Source of the DNA: CAZBWP01 sp964630265
Lineage (GTDB): Bacteria; Pseudomonadota; Alphaproteobacteria; Rhodospirillales; Defluviicoccaceae
Assembly: GCA_964630265.1 (NCBI GenBank)
Contig: CAZVRW010000066.1
Location: forward strand, 1 to 18,400
DNA: 18,400 nucleotides
Direction: 5' to 3'
Within the stretch, counting starts at the first letter, position 1. Each line of letters opens with the position of its first letter. A program made the translations under genes and the position numbers. The notes beneath the pieces are model-generated. The model worked only from the letters and a program-made list of their open reading frames with translations, made no database searches and was not told the origin of the DNA. This document shows positions 6,449 through 14,943 of the stretch, piece after piece.

Positions 6449-8287
6449 ATGAGCTTCGCCCTCGTCCAGTTCCTCTCGGGCCTCGCCAACGCGTCGGCGC
6501 TGTTCATCGTGGCATCCGGCCTAACGGTCATTTTTGGCGTGACCCGGATCATTAATTTCGCCCACGGCTCGTTCTACATGCTGGGTGCCTATCTGGCGTA
6601 TACGCTGATCGACACCCTAGGCGAGGGGGCGCTGGGCTTTTGGGTGGGGCTCTTCGGCGCGGCCATCACCATTGGATTACTCGGAATGCTGATGGAGCGG
6701 CTTCTCATTCGTCGCCTCTATGGGGCGCCCGAGTTGATTTATCTCGTTGCCACCTTCGGGGTCCTGCTCGTCGTTCAGGATGTCACCCTGTGGCTCTGGG
6801 GCCCGGAGGACCTGCTTGGTCCGCTGCCGCCGATGGTCGGCGGGGCCATCACCATCCTGGGAGAGCGGGTGCCTGCGTGGGACATCGTGCTGATCGTTTG
6901 CGGGTTGACCACGCTCTCCGGCCTCTGGCTGCTACTGCATCGAACACGGTGGGGAATCCTGGTGCGCGCCGCCACAGAGGACGGCGAGATGACGGCGGCG
7001 CTCGGCGTCGACCGGCGTTGGCTGTTCGCCTCTGTGTTCTTTCTCGGCGCATTTCTCGCCGGTCTCGGCGGTGCCCTGCAGTTGCCGCGGGAGCCGGCCA
7101 ACTTGGCGATGGATTTCGGCATCATTGCCGACGTTTTTGTTGTGGTCGTCATCGGTGGCATGGGCAGCGTCCTCGGAGCGTTTCTTGCGGCGCTGCTGAT
7201 TGCCGAACTGCAAGCATTCGGCATCCTCATTTTCCCGGAGATTACGCTTGTCCTGATTTTCCTCGCCATGGCCGTAGTATTGGTCGTCCGGCCTCAGGGG
7301 CTGCTTGGCAAGCCGGAACAGCATGAGGCGGCGGCGCCAGCGGAAGCAAGGCCGCCGGCAAAACTGACATGGCTCCTGCCGGTGTCATCCATTGTGGGAT
7401 TGGCGCTGTTGGCGTTGCCGCTGGTGGCCGACGACTACATGCTACGGCTCGCTTCCGAGATCTTCGTCTTTGCGGCGTTCGCCGCCGGGCTGCAGTTCTT
7501 GATCGGCGTCGGCGGCATGATCTCGTTCGGTCATGCCGCCTATCTTGGGCTCGGCGCCTATGCGGCGGCCCTCCTCGTCAAGCATGCTGACGCGCCGATG
7601 TCTCTGGCGTTGACCGCGGCGCCCATTGTTGCTGCGGTTGGCGCGCTGCTCATTGGTTGGTTCTGCGTGCGGCGCTCCGGCGTTTATCTGGCGATGCTGA
7701 CGTTGGCATTCGCCCAAATACTCTGGGCCATAACCTTTCAGTGGTACGAGGTGACGGGCGGCGACAACGGCATTCCCGGAGTCTGGCCAGCGCCCTGGGC
7801 GCGCGATCCAAGCAACTTCTATATCCTCGCGCTATTGCTATGCGGCGTCACGATCATGATTGTGCGGCATGCCACCATTGCGCCATTCGGGGTTGCCCTG
7901 CGAGCCGGCCGCGATGCGCCGCAACGGGCCGAGGCACTTGGTATTGACGTTCGGCGCATGCGCTGGGCGGCGTTCGGGCTCGCCGGAGCTGCGGCGGGCA
8001 TGGGGGGCGGGCTGTACGCCTTCTTGAAAGGCAGCGTCTCGCCAGCCATCCTGGAGATTCAGGTATCCGTTGACGGTCTCGTGATGCTCCTTCTCGGCGG
8101 TTTGCAGACAATCATCGGACCGGTGGTCGGCGCCGCCGCCTTCACCGCTTTGGAGGCCGTTTTGCGGAGCACCACCGATTTGTGGCGGGCAGCTCTCGGC
8201 CTGATTGTCATCGCCGTGGTGTTGCGCTTTTCCAATGGCGTCGTCGAAACGCTGCTGGCGCGGCGGTCGCTGGCGGGACGCCGATGA
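6449..8287 (+). CDS. Fused LivH-LivM type ABC permease
   Basis: A single 612-aa membrane protein carrying both HAAT permease domains. Residues 1 to about 288 are LivH-like (NFAHGSFYMLGAY near the start, then VIGGMGSVLGAFLAALLIAE near the end). A hydrophilic Ala/Pro-rich linker (about 289-308) joins to a LivM-like domain with GVGGMISFGHAAYLGLGAYA (about 353-372) and GGLQTIIGPVVGAAAF, the likely ATPase contact loop. Separate LivH and LivM are the rule, although fusions are known in proteobacteria. ATG 6449 is chosen by homology; the ribosome site is weak. The stop overlaps the next start as ATGA (8284-8287). It would form the whole transmembrane pore of the importer. Confidence 0.92.
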   Translation: MSFALVQFLSGLANASALFIVASGLTVIFGVTRIINFAHGSFYMLGAYLAYTLIDTLGEGALGFWVGLFGAAITIGLLGMLMERLLIRRLYGAPELIYLVATFGVLLVVQDVTLWLWGPEDLLGPLPPMVGGAITILGERVPAWDIVLIVCGLTTLSGLWLLLHRTRWGILVRAATEDGEMTAALGVDRRWLFASVFFLGAFLAGLGGALQLPREPANLAMDFGIIADVFVVVVIGGMGSVLGAFLAALLIAELQAFGILIFPEITLVLIFLAMAVVLVVRPQGLLGKPEQHEAAAPAEARPPAKLTWLLPVSSIVGLALLALPLVADDYMLRLASEIFVFAAFAAGLQFLIGVGGMISFGHAAYLGLGAYAAALLVKHADAPMSLALTAAPIVAAVGALLIGWFCVRRSGVYLAMLTLAFAQILWAITFQWYEVTGGDNGIPGVWPAPWARDPSNFYILALLLCGVTIMIVRHATIAPFGVALRAGRDAPQRAEALGIDVRRMRWAAFGLAGAAAGMGGGLYAFLKGSVSPAILEIQVSVDGLVMLLLGGLQTIIGPVVGAAAFTALEAVLRSTTDLWRAALGLIVIAVVLRFSNGVVETLLARRSLAGRR

Positions 8288-9036
8288 CGCTGCTAGCGGT
8301 CGCGGGACTGGTCAAGCGCTATGGGGCCGTGGTCGCCGTCGACGGCATTGATTTCACCGTCGCGGCGGGACAGCGGGTGGCGCTCATCGGACCGAATGGC
8401 GCCGGCAAGACCACCTGCTTCAATGCGCTGGGGGGACAGGTGAAGCCCGACGCCGGACACGTTCGTCTCGCGGGCCGCGATATCACCGGAAAATCGCCGC
8501 ACGCGATTTGCCGCCTTGGCCTCGGGCGTACCTTCCAAATTGCGGCGGTGTTCCGTTCAATGACGGTTCGCGAGAACGTGCAGGTGGCGTTGCTCGCCCG
8601 GCACCGCCGCCTGTGGTCATTATTGAGGCGAGCCGATCAATTCCGGATTGCTGAAGCCGATGCGCTGCTCGATCGGGTCGGTCTCGCCGATGCGGCCGGC
8701 CTGCCGGCGGAGATGCTCGCCTATTCCGACCTCAAACGATTGGAACTGGCCACGACGCTCGCCCGTCACCCTTCCTTGCTGCTGATGGACGAACCAACGG
8801 CCGGCATTGCCGCCGGTGAACGCCGGTCTTTGATGATGTTGGTGGATTCCCTCGCTGCCGAACGGGGACTCGGTGTTCTGTTCACGGAGCACGACATGGA
8901 CATCGTATTCGGACATGCCGATTGGGTGCTGGTGCTGGACCGGGGACAGATGATCGCCGAGGGCACAACCGATGCGGTGCGCGCTGACGCTCGGGTACGC
9001 GAGGTTTATCTCGGGCCCGCCGGCGGCGGCATCTGA
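8284..9036 (+). CDS. ABC transporter ATP-binding protein, LivG type
   Basis: Cytoplasmic ATPase of the importer, 250 aa. It has Walker A GPNGAGKTT (36-44), a Q-loop in GRTFQ (Gln85), Walker B LLLMDE (165-170), the D-loop region PTAG, and a switch histidine in TEHDMD (His203), a LivG hallmark. The signature motif is unusual: where LivG has LSYGDQRR or similar, this protein reads LAYSDLKR (145-152), so the key glycine is serine and the glutamine is leucine. This may be a subfamily trait. The start overlaps the permease stop and its own stop shares one base with the next start (TGATG), which implies tight translational coupling. Confidence 0.93.
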   Translation: MTLLAVAGLVKRYGAVVAVDGIDFTVAAGQRVALIGPNGAGKTTCFNALGGQVKPDAGHVRLAGRDITGKSPHAICRLGLGRTFQIAAVFRSMTVRENVQVALLARHRRLWSLLRRADQFRIAEADALLDRVGLADAAGLPAEMLAYSDLKRLELATTLARHPSLLLMDEPTAGIAAGERRSLMMLVDSLAAERGLGVLFTEHDMDIVFGHADWVLVLDRGQMIAEGTTDAVRADARVREVYLGPAGGGI

Positions 9037-9737
9037 TGTTGGATCTGACCGATATTGACGTGTTCTACGGGCCAGCGCAGGCGCTGTTCGGGATCAGCTT
9101 CTCGGTTGACCGCGGTGAGGTTGCGGCGCTGCTCGGGCGCAACGGTGCCGGGAAGTCAACCACTCTGAAGGCCATCATCGGATTGACTCCGCCAGCCGCC
9201 GGAACCATCGCGTTCGATGGACAGCAGCGGCAGAACCTTGAACCGTACGTGCTCGCGCGTGCCGGGATCGGCTACGTCCCGGAAGGCCGAAGGATCTTTA
9301 CGGGCTTGACGGTCGAGGAAAACCTGGAGGTCGGTCGACGCCGGCCTTCCGGCGCTCAGGCACAATGGACTGTGGAGCGGATCTACTCGCTGTTTCCCGC
9401 GCTGGCAGAACTGCGACAACGACGGGGCGGCCACCTCAGCGGCGGAGAGCAACAGATGTTGACCATCGCCCGCACGTTGATGGGCAATCCGCGACTGTTA
9501 CTGCTGGATGAGCCGGTAACGGGTCTGGCACCGAAGGTTGCTGATGATCTCGCTGGGGCCGTGCAGGCGTTGAGCAAAGTCGGCCTGACGATTCTCCTTT
9601 CGGAGCAAAGCTTGACGTTCGCCGCCGCCGTTGCCGACCGCGCGCTGGTGCTGGAGACAGGGCGGCTCCGTTGGCAAGGGGCGATGGCCGACTTCGCCGC
9701 CGATGCCGAGGCCCAGCAAACCTTTCTAGGGATTTAG
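9036..9737 (+). CDS. ABC transporter ATP-binding protein, LivF type
   Basis: Second ATPase of the importer, 233 aa, the usual LivF length. It has Walker A GRNGAGKST (34-42), the LivF motif GYVPEGRRIF (79-88), a canonical signature LSGGEQQ (134-140), Walker B LLLLDEP (154-160) and Gln191 in SEQ at the switch position, where LivF proteins normally carry glutamine instead of histidine. It pairs with the LivG-type protein upstream. The gene ends the operon and converges on the thioesterase gene with only 20 bp between; no hairpin terminator is apparent there. Confidence 0.94.
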   Translation: MLDLTDIDVFYGPAQALFGISFSVDRGEVAALLGRNGAGKSTTLKAIIGLTPPAAGTIAFDGQQRQNLEPYVLARAGIGYVPEGRRIFTGLTVEENLEVGRRRPSGAQAQWTVERIYSLFPALAELRQRRGGHLSGGEQQMLTIARTLMGNPRLLLLDEPVTGLAPKVADDLAGAVQALSKVGLTILLSEQSLTFAAAVADRALVLETGRLRWQGAMADFAADAEAQQTFLGI

Positions 9738-9757
9738 GGGGAGCAGGGGGATTGTGA

Positions 9758-10215
9758 TCAGCGAGTGACGACGGCCATGGCGCCCTGGCCGATAGCGCAT
9801 AGGCGCGAATTGCCATCTGCCGCCTCCACGAAGACGTCAGCGCGGCAAACGATCAGCGTGCGGCCCGCCTTGACGACGCTCCCGCGGGCGAACAGCGCAG
9901 AACCCAGGGCGGGGGAGAGGAGATTGAGCTTATATTCGGCCCCGACAACGTTATCGCCAGCGGCGACAAGGGCAAACGCAGCGGCACCCATCACAGCCTC
10001 CGCAATGCCGCCGATGACACCACCGTGAAAAAACCGTTCTGCTGTCCGAGGTCCGGGCGAAACCCGACGCGGTAAACCGCCTCGCCGGGTGCTGCCCGCG
10101 ACAGAACGACGCCAACCAACTGCAGATAATCTTGGGCGGCAACGTAGCGCTCCAGGGCGTTCTGGTAGTCCGCATTGCGTGGCTCGAAAGTCACCGCTAC
10201 AGACAAGTCATTCAT
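9758..10215 (-). pseudogene. PaaI-type hotdog-fold thioesterase, frameshifted
   Basis: Acyl-CoA thioesterase-like gene split between two frames. The N-terminal part (ATG 10215, MNDLSVAV...) runs to NGFF. The remainder, HGGVIGGIAEAVMGAAAF and on to the stop at 9758, is in the -1 frame. HGGV is the hotdog active-site helix start. The break is a run of six A on the plus strand (10028-10033); a seventh would restore a protein of about 152 aa, the normal family length. The zero-frame mRNA there reads U_UUU_UUC, an in-phase -1 slippery heptamer, so recoding is conceivable, but a homopolymer error or a real frameshift mutation is simpler. The start overlaps the DHOD-like stop (ATGA), making it the last gene of the pyruvate operon. 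The substrate is unknown. Confidence 0.8.
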
Positions 10216-11216
10216 GGTATGTAGGGACTTTTGTAGCTTTCGAGCACCTTGATGTAGTTCGCCCGTTCGAAGGCGCTGGGATCGGCGACGTTGCGCTGGC
10301 TCATTGAACCCTTCATCTGGGTCACGGACTCGTAGTCGCGCCGGACCATCCACTCTTCGAGGTCATTGACCAGCGTTCTGAGGTATCCGGCTCCGTTGCG
10401 CAGCAGGGCCGAGGTCGTCATCGTCACGTCCGCGCCTGCCATCAGGTATTTCACTACCTCGCTGGCGCTTTCCACTCCGCGTGTCGCGGCGAGTGACACC
10501 GACAGCCGTCCGTATAGAATGGCGATCCACAACAGCGGCAGACGAACTTCGCTCGCCCGACTGAGTTCGAGGTTCGGCATGACTTCGAGCGAGTCGAGAT
10601 CGAAATCCGGCTGATAGAAGCGATTGAACAGCACGAGACCTTCAGCTCCGGCGTCGACAAGCCGGCGGGCCATGTCGCCGGTGGCGCTGAAGAACGGGCT
10701 GAGCTTGACCGCAACGGGAATCGAAATGGCTTCGCTCACGTGGCGGACGATCTGGACATACCGCTCCTCCACTTCGCGCCCCGAGGTCTCGATGTCGGCC
10801 GGGATGTAGAAGATATTCAGTTCGAGGGCCTTTGCGCCGGCGTCCTGGATCTCCTTGGCGTATTCAGTCCAGCCGGCGTCGGTGATTCCGTTGAGACTAC
10901 CAATCACCGGGATGTCGAGGGACTCGGATGCCCGGTGAATGAGGTTCAAGTATTCCTGAGGGCCGACATGGTAATCCTCAACGTCCGGAAAATAACTTAG
11001 GCTTTCGGCGAAACTCTCGGTGCCGACCTCGGTCAGATGGGCGAAGGCTTCATTCTCGCGTTGGATTTGTTCCTCGAACAGCGAGAACAGGACGACAGCC
11101 GAAGCGCCCGCATCCTCGAGGCGGCGGATTCCGTCGAGCGTGCTCGAAAGCGGCCCCGCCGACGCGACGATCGGATGCTTCAGCGGCATGCCGAGATAGG
11201 TTGTGCTCAGATCCAT
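10212..11216 (-). CDS. Dihydroorotate dehydrogenase-like flavoprotein
   Basis: Protein of 334 aa with the TIM-barrel pattern of class 1 dihydroorotate dehydrogenases: a start like DLSTTYLGMPLKHPIVASAG, PVIGSLNG (about 103-110), ALELNIFY (130-137), VAVKLSPFF (Lys171) and a C-terminal phosphate-binding region. FMN binding is expected. The LNxSCPN motif that carries the catalytic cysteine and an orotate-binding asparagine reads LNIFYIPA, so true orotate formation is unlikely. Related DHOD-like proteins, as I recall, occur beside pyruvate:ferredoxin oxidoreductases in other bacteria, and their role is not known to me. AAGGGG lies 6 nt before the ATG. The gene follows nifJ by 61 nt, so an accessory electron-transfer or protective role for that enzyme is a reasonable inference. 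Confidence 0.85.
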   Translation of the reverse strand: MDLSTTYLGMPLKHPIVASAGPLSSTLDGIRRLEDAGASAVVLFSLFEEQIQRENEAFAHLTEVGTESFAESLSYFPDVEDYHVGPQEYLNLIHRASESLDIPVIGSLNGITDAGWTEYAKEIQDAGAKALELNIFYIPADIETSGREVEERYVQIVRHVSEAISIPVAVKLSPFFSATGDMARRLVDAGAEGLVLFNRFYQPDFDLDSLEVMPNLELSRASEVRLPLLWIAILYGRLSVSLAATRGVESASEVVKYLMAGADVTMTTSALLRNGAGYLRTLVNDLEEWMVRRDYESVTQMKGSMSQRNVADPSAFERANYIKVLESYKSPYIP

Positions 11217-11277
11217 GATGGGCCCCTTGGCGCTGACGGTGATGAGGCTTGCTGCGCTTTCCTGCCGATACGGTGCG

Positions 11278-14200
11278 TCAATTCTGATGCATCGCCGCCA
11301 TTTCCTCGTAGAGCTTCCACTTTTGGTCGACGGCCTTTTGCGCCATTTCCATCAGCAGCTTCGCTTCGCGGGGATTGGTGCGAATGAGCATGCGATAACG
11401 CAATTCCTGTTCGGTATAGTCGCGCAGCGCCATGGTCGGCCGCGGTGAGTCGAGCGAGAACGGGTTCTCACCCGCGGCCCGAACCTCTGGGTTGAATCGG
11501 ATCAAAGGCCAGTGACCGCTGTGGACCGCCCGGCTTTGCTGGTCGAGGCCATTCTGCATGTTGATGCCATGCGCGATGCAATGGCTGTAGGCGAGAATCA
11601 GTGATGTGCCTTCGTAGGCTTCGGCTTCGCGAAAGGCGAGCAGAGTCTGTTGGGGATTCGCCCCGAAGGCGATTCGCGCCACGTAGACGTTGCCGTACGA
11701 GATCGCTTGCAGAGCCAAATCTTTCTTGCCGACATGCTTGCCCGCATTGGCGAATTTGGCCACCGCGCCCATCGGCGTCGACTTCGATGCCTGGCCCCCG
11801 GTGTTGGAATAAACCTCGGTGTCCAGGACAAGGATGTTGACGTTTCGTCCGCTGGCCAGGACGTGGTCGACGCCAGAGGACCCGATATCGTAGGCCCACC
11901 CGTCACCGCCGACGATCCAGACGCTTCGGCGAACCAGATGGTCGGCGAGGGTGAGCAGATGCTTCGCCGCGTCACCGTCCAAAGCCGCCAGTCGCTGTTT
12001 GAGTTGCTCGACGAGAACCCGCTGCTGGCGGATCTGCGATTCGGTGCGCTGCGGGCTCGACAGGACTTGGTCGACCAACTCGGACCCCAGCTGATTGCGC
12101 AGACCGTCGAGCAGTCTCGATGCCATCACGAGATGATTGTCGGCGGCGAGGCGCATGCCGAAGCCGAACTCGGCGTTGTCCTCGAACAGCGAGTTGGCCC
12201 AGGCCGGACCGCGGCCTTCGTGATTGATCGCCCAAGGCGTGGTCGGCAGGTTGCCGCCGTAGATCGAAGAGCAACCCGTGGCGTTGGCGACCATCAGCCG
12301 ATCGCCAAAGAGCTGGGACAGCAACTTCACGTAAGGCGTCTCGCCGCACCCAGCGCAGGCTCCGGAGAACTCGAACAGCGGCTCAAGGAACTGCACGCCA
12401 CGCACGGTCGAAAAGTCCACACGCGAGCGCTCGTTAACGGGCAGGGTCTCGAAGAAGCGGACGTTCGCTTTTTCCTGTTCCAAGACCGGTTCTTTCCAGT
12501 CCATGTTGATCGCCTTGCGACCGGTTGCTTCCTTGCTTTTGGCCGGGCAAACCTCGACGCAGAGGGCGCAACCGGTGCAGTCTTCCGCATAAATCTGCAG
12601 CGTGTAGCGCGTGTCGGGGAAGCCGCGGATGTCAATCGGGGCGGCCTTGAAGCCCTCAGGGGCGTCTGTCAAGCGGGACTGGTCATAGAGCTTGCTGCGG
12701 ATGACGCCGTGCGGGCAAACGAAGGAGCAGTTGCCACACTGAATGCAGATATCGGGTTCCCAAATCGGGATGAAGGCCGAGATGTTGCGCTTCTCCCAGC
12801 GGGTGGTGCTCGATGGGAACGTGCCGTCGATCGGCAATGCGCTGACCGGGAGTTCGTCGCCCTTGCCGGCCATCATCATGGCAGTGACTTTCTTGACGAA
12901 ATCGGGTGCCGCATCTGGCACGACGTCCAACAGCTCCAACGTACTGGTCACGCGATCCGGTACCTGCACTTGATGCAGTTGGCTGACGGTGTGGTCGACC
13001 GCCTCGAAGTTGCGTCGCACCACCTCTTCGCCTTTGTTGCCGTAGGTTTTTTCGATCGACTTCTTGATCCTGGCGATGGCTTCGTCGCGTGGCAGCACGC
13101 CGGAAATCGCGAAAAAACAGGTCTGCATGATCGTATTCGTCCGGCTTCCCATGCCCGTTTCGCGGGCTACCTTTGCACCGTCGATCACATAGAACTTGAT
13201 CTTCTTGTTAATGATCTGTTCCTGAACCGGCCGCGGCAGTTTCTCCCAGACCTCATCGGGGCCAAAGGGACTATTGAGGAGGAACGTTGCTCCCTCAGCG
13301 GCGTCTTCCAGCACATCCGTCTTCTCGATGAAATTGAACTGGTGGCAGCCAATGAAGTTGGCGCTCTGAATCAAATAAGTTGACCGGATCGGGTGCTGGC
13401 CGAAGCGGACGTGCGAGACCGTTTGCGAGCCGGATTTTTTCGAGTCGTAAACGAAGTATCCCTGAGCATGAAACTCCGGATCTTCGCCAATGATCTTGAT
13501 CGTATTCTTGTTGGCGCCAACCGTGCCATCGGCGCCAAGCCCGAAAAACATGGCGCGAAAAACATCATCGCCCTCGGTGGTGAACGACGGATCGTAGTCG
13601 AGGCTCGTTTGGCTTACGTCGTCGTTGATGCCGATGGTGAAGTGGTTCCGTGGCGTCCCTTCGCTGGCTTCATCGAGCACCCGCTTGACCATGGCTGGCG
13701 TGAACTCTTTCGACGACAGGCCGTAGCGGCCGCCAAACACCTTGGGCATCGAGGCGAAGGGCAGGGAGTTGTTGGCTGCTGCCTCGGCGAGCGACACGAT
13801 GACGTCCTGATAGAGCGGCTCGCCAGAACTCCCCGGTTCCTTGGTGCGGTCCATCACAGCGATCGCCCTTGTCGATGTCGGCAAGGCCGCTAGAAGATGG
13901 GCAGCTGAGAAGGGACGGTACAAATGCACCTGCAGAACGCCGACCGACTCGCCTCTATCGACGAGATACTCGACGGTCTCCCGCGCCGTGTCGGCACCCG
14001 AGCCCATGAGCAGGATAATCCGCTCGGCATCCGGTGCACCGAAATAGTCGAACAGCCGATAGCGGCGTCCCGTGAGATCGGCGAACCTCTCCATTGCATT
14101 TTCGACGATCCCTGCCACCCGAGTGTAAAACGGATTGATGGCTTCGCGCCCCTGGAAGTAAACGTCGGGGTTCTGCGCGGTGCCGCGGATGAAGGGATTG

Positions 14201-14835
14201 TCGGGATTCAGTGCACGGCGGCGATGGGCGATGACGAGATCGTCGTCGATCATCTCGCGCAGCACCTCGTCGGACAGCAACTTCACCTTGTTCACCTCGT
14301 GCGATGTGCGGAACCCATCGAAGAAGTGAATGAACGGAATGCGCGATTCGAGCGTCGCCACCTGCGCAATCAGCGCCATGTCGTGTGCTTCCTGCACCGA
14401 ACCGGCGGCTAGTTGCGCGAAGCCGGAAGAGCGCACCGCCATCACATCAGCGTGATCGCCGAAAATCGACAACGCATGGGCGGCCAGGGAGCGCGCTGCG
14501 ACGTGGAAGACGGCACACGTAAGTTCGCCAGCGATTTTGTACATGTTGGGGATCATCAGCATGAGCCCTTGTGACGCCGTGAAGGTGGTCGTCAGCGCAC
14601 CAGCTTGAAGCGCCCCGTGCACGGTCCCTGCCGCGCCCGCCTCGCTCTGCATTTCGACGACATCCGGAACACTCCCCCAGATGTTCGGCCGGCCTTCGCT
14701 CGACCACTGGTCCGCGAGTTCGGCCATCGTCGACGACGGTGTGATCGGATAGATCGCACAGACCTCGTTGACGCGATAGGCGACGTGTGCCGCCGCCTCG
14801 TTCCCATCGATGGTCGTCATGATCGGTTCGGACAT
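11278..14835 (-). CDS. nifJ: Pyruvate:ferredoxin (flavodoxin) oxidoreductase, single chain
   Basis: Converts pyruvate, CoA and oxidised ferredoxin or flavodoxin to acetyl-CoA, CO2 and reduced carrier, reversibly. The 1185-aa chain has the full domain order: thiamine-pyrimidine domain with YPITPSSTMAE near the N-terminus, gamma domain, an 8Fe ferredoxin domain (Cys 697/700/703/707 and 753/756/759/763), and the TPP domain with GDGWAYDIG and NTGGQ (about 977-1015). The proximal cluster ligands Cys827, 830, 855 and 1086 keep the spacing of the Desulfovibrio africanus enzyme (812, 815, 840, 1071). All catalytic parts appear intact. ATG 14835 has GGAGGAGG directly upstream. The gene sits between an Fe-S flavoprotein and a DHOD-like gene, which suggests NADP(H) rather than nitrogenase is its partner; no nif genes are here. 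Confidence 0.95.
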   Translation of the reverse strand: MSEPIMTTIDGNEAAAHVAYRVNEVCAIYPITPSSTMAELADQWSSEGRPNIWGSVPDVVEMQSEAGAAGTVHGALQAGALTTTFTASQGLMLMIPNMYKIAGELTCAVFHVAARSLAAHALSIFGDHADVMAVRSSGFAQLAAGSVQEAHDMALIAQVATLESRIPFIHFFDGFRTSHEVNKVKLLSDEVLREMIDDDLVIAHRRRALNPDNPFIRGTAQNPDVYFQGREAINPFYTRVAGIVENAMERFADLTGRRYRLFDYFGAPDAERIILLMGSGADTARETVEYLVDRGESVGVLQVHLYRPFSAAHLLAALPTSTRAIAVMDRTKEPGSSGEPLYQDVIVSLAEAAANNSLPFASMPKVFGGRYGLSSKEFTPAMVKRVLDEASEGTPRNHFTIGINDDVSQTSLDYDPSFTTEGDDVFRAMFFGLGADGTVGANKNTIKIIGEDPEFHAQGYFVYDSKKSGSQTVSHVRFGQHPIRSTYLIQSANFIGCHQFNFIEKTDVLEDAAEGATFLLNSPFGPDEVWEKLPRPVQEQIINKKIKFYVIDGAKVARETGMGSRTNTIMQTCFFAISGVLPRDEAIARIKKSIEKTYGNKGEEVVRRNFEAVDHTVSQLHQVQVPDRVTSTLELLDVVPDAAPDFVKKVTAMMMAGKGDELPVSALPIDGTFPSSTTRWEKRNISAFIPIWEPDICIQCGNCSFVCPHGVIRSKLYDQSRLTDAPEGFKAAPIDIRGFPDTRYTLQIYAEDCTGCALCVEVCPAKSKEATGRKAINMDWKEPVLEQEKANVRFFETLPVNERSRVDFSTVRGVQFLEPLFEFSGACAGCGETPYVKLLSQLFGDRLMVANATGCSSIYGGNLPTTPWAINHEGRGPAWANSLFEDNAEFGFGMRLAADNHLVMASRLLDGLRNQLGSELVDQVLSSPQRTESQIRQQRVLVEQLKQRLAALDGDAAKHLLTLADHLVRRSVWIVGGDGWAYDIGSSGVDHVLASGRNVNILVLDTEVYSNTGGQASKSTPMGAVAKFANAGKHVGKKDLALQAISYGNVYVARIAFGANPQQTLLAFREAEAYEGTSLILAYSHCIAHGINMQNGLDQQSRAVHSGHWPLIRFNPEVRAAGENPFSLDSPRPTMALRDYTEQELRYRMLIRTNPREAKLLMEMAQKAVDQKWKLYEEMAAMHQN

Positions 14836-14856
14836 GATCCTCCTCCAACTGCGGGT

Positions 14857-14875
14857 CGGGGCCATTCCGGCCCCG
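14857..14875 (-). other. Hairpin in the leader just upstream of nifJ
   Basis: CGGGGCC (14857-14863) and GGCCCCG (14869-14875) form a perfect 7-bp stem with a 5-nt loop in the 108-nt gap between the flavoprotein stop and the nifJ start, ending about 10 nt before the ribosome site. There is no T-run, so it is not a typical terminator. It could protect a processed nifJ transcript or tune the ratio of the two proteins; this is inference. Confidence 0.4.
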
Positions 14876-14943
14876 GTCCGGCGGCCAAGCGCCAGCCAGA
14901 TAGGTTTATTGAACGGCGCCGTTGCCAACGCCGATTTCCAGGG

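Noticed and set aside
11650..13383. A 577-codon open frame on the plus strand antisense to nifJ
   Set aside because: It lies wholly opposite an intact, well-conserved NifJ and shows no domain; long antisense frames are expected in GC-rich coding DNA. The same holds for the 344-codon plus-strand frame at 14605-15639.
11278..14835. nifJ as evidence for a nitrogen-fixation cluster
   Set aside because: No nif structural, assembly or regulatory genes, and no NifA or sigma-54 site, were seen; the neighbours point to NADP(H)-linked redox metabolism.
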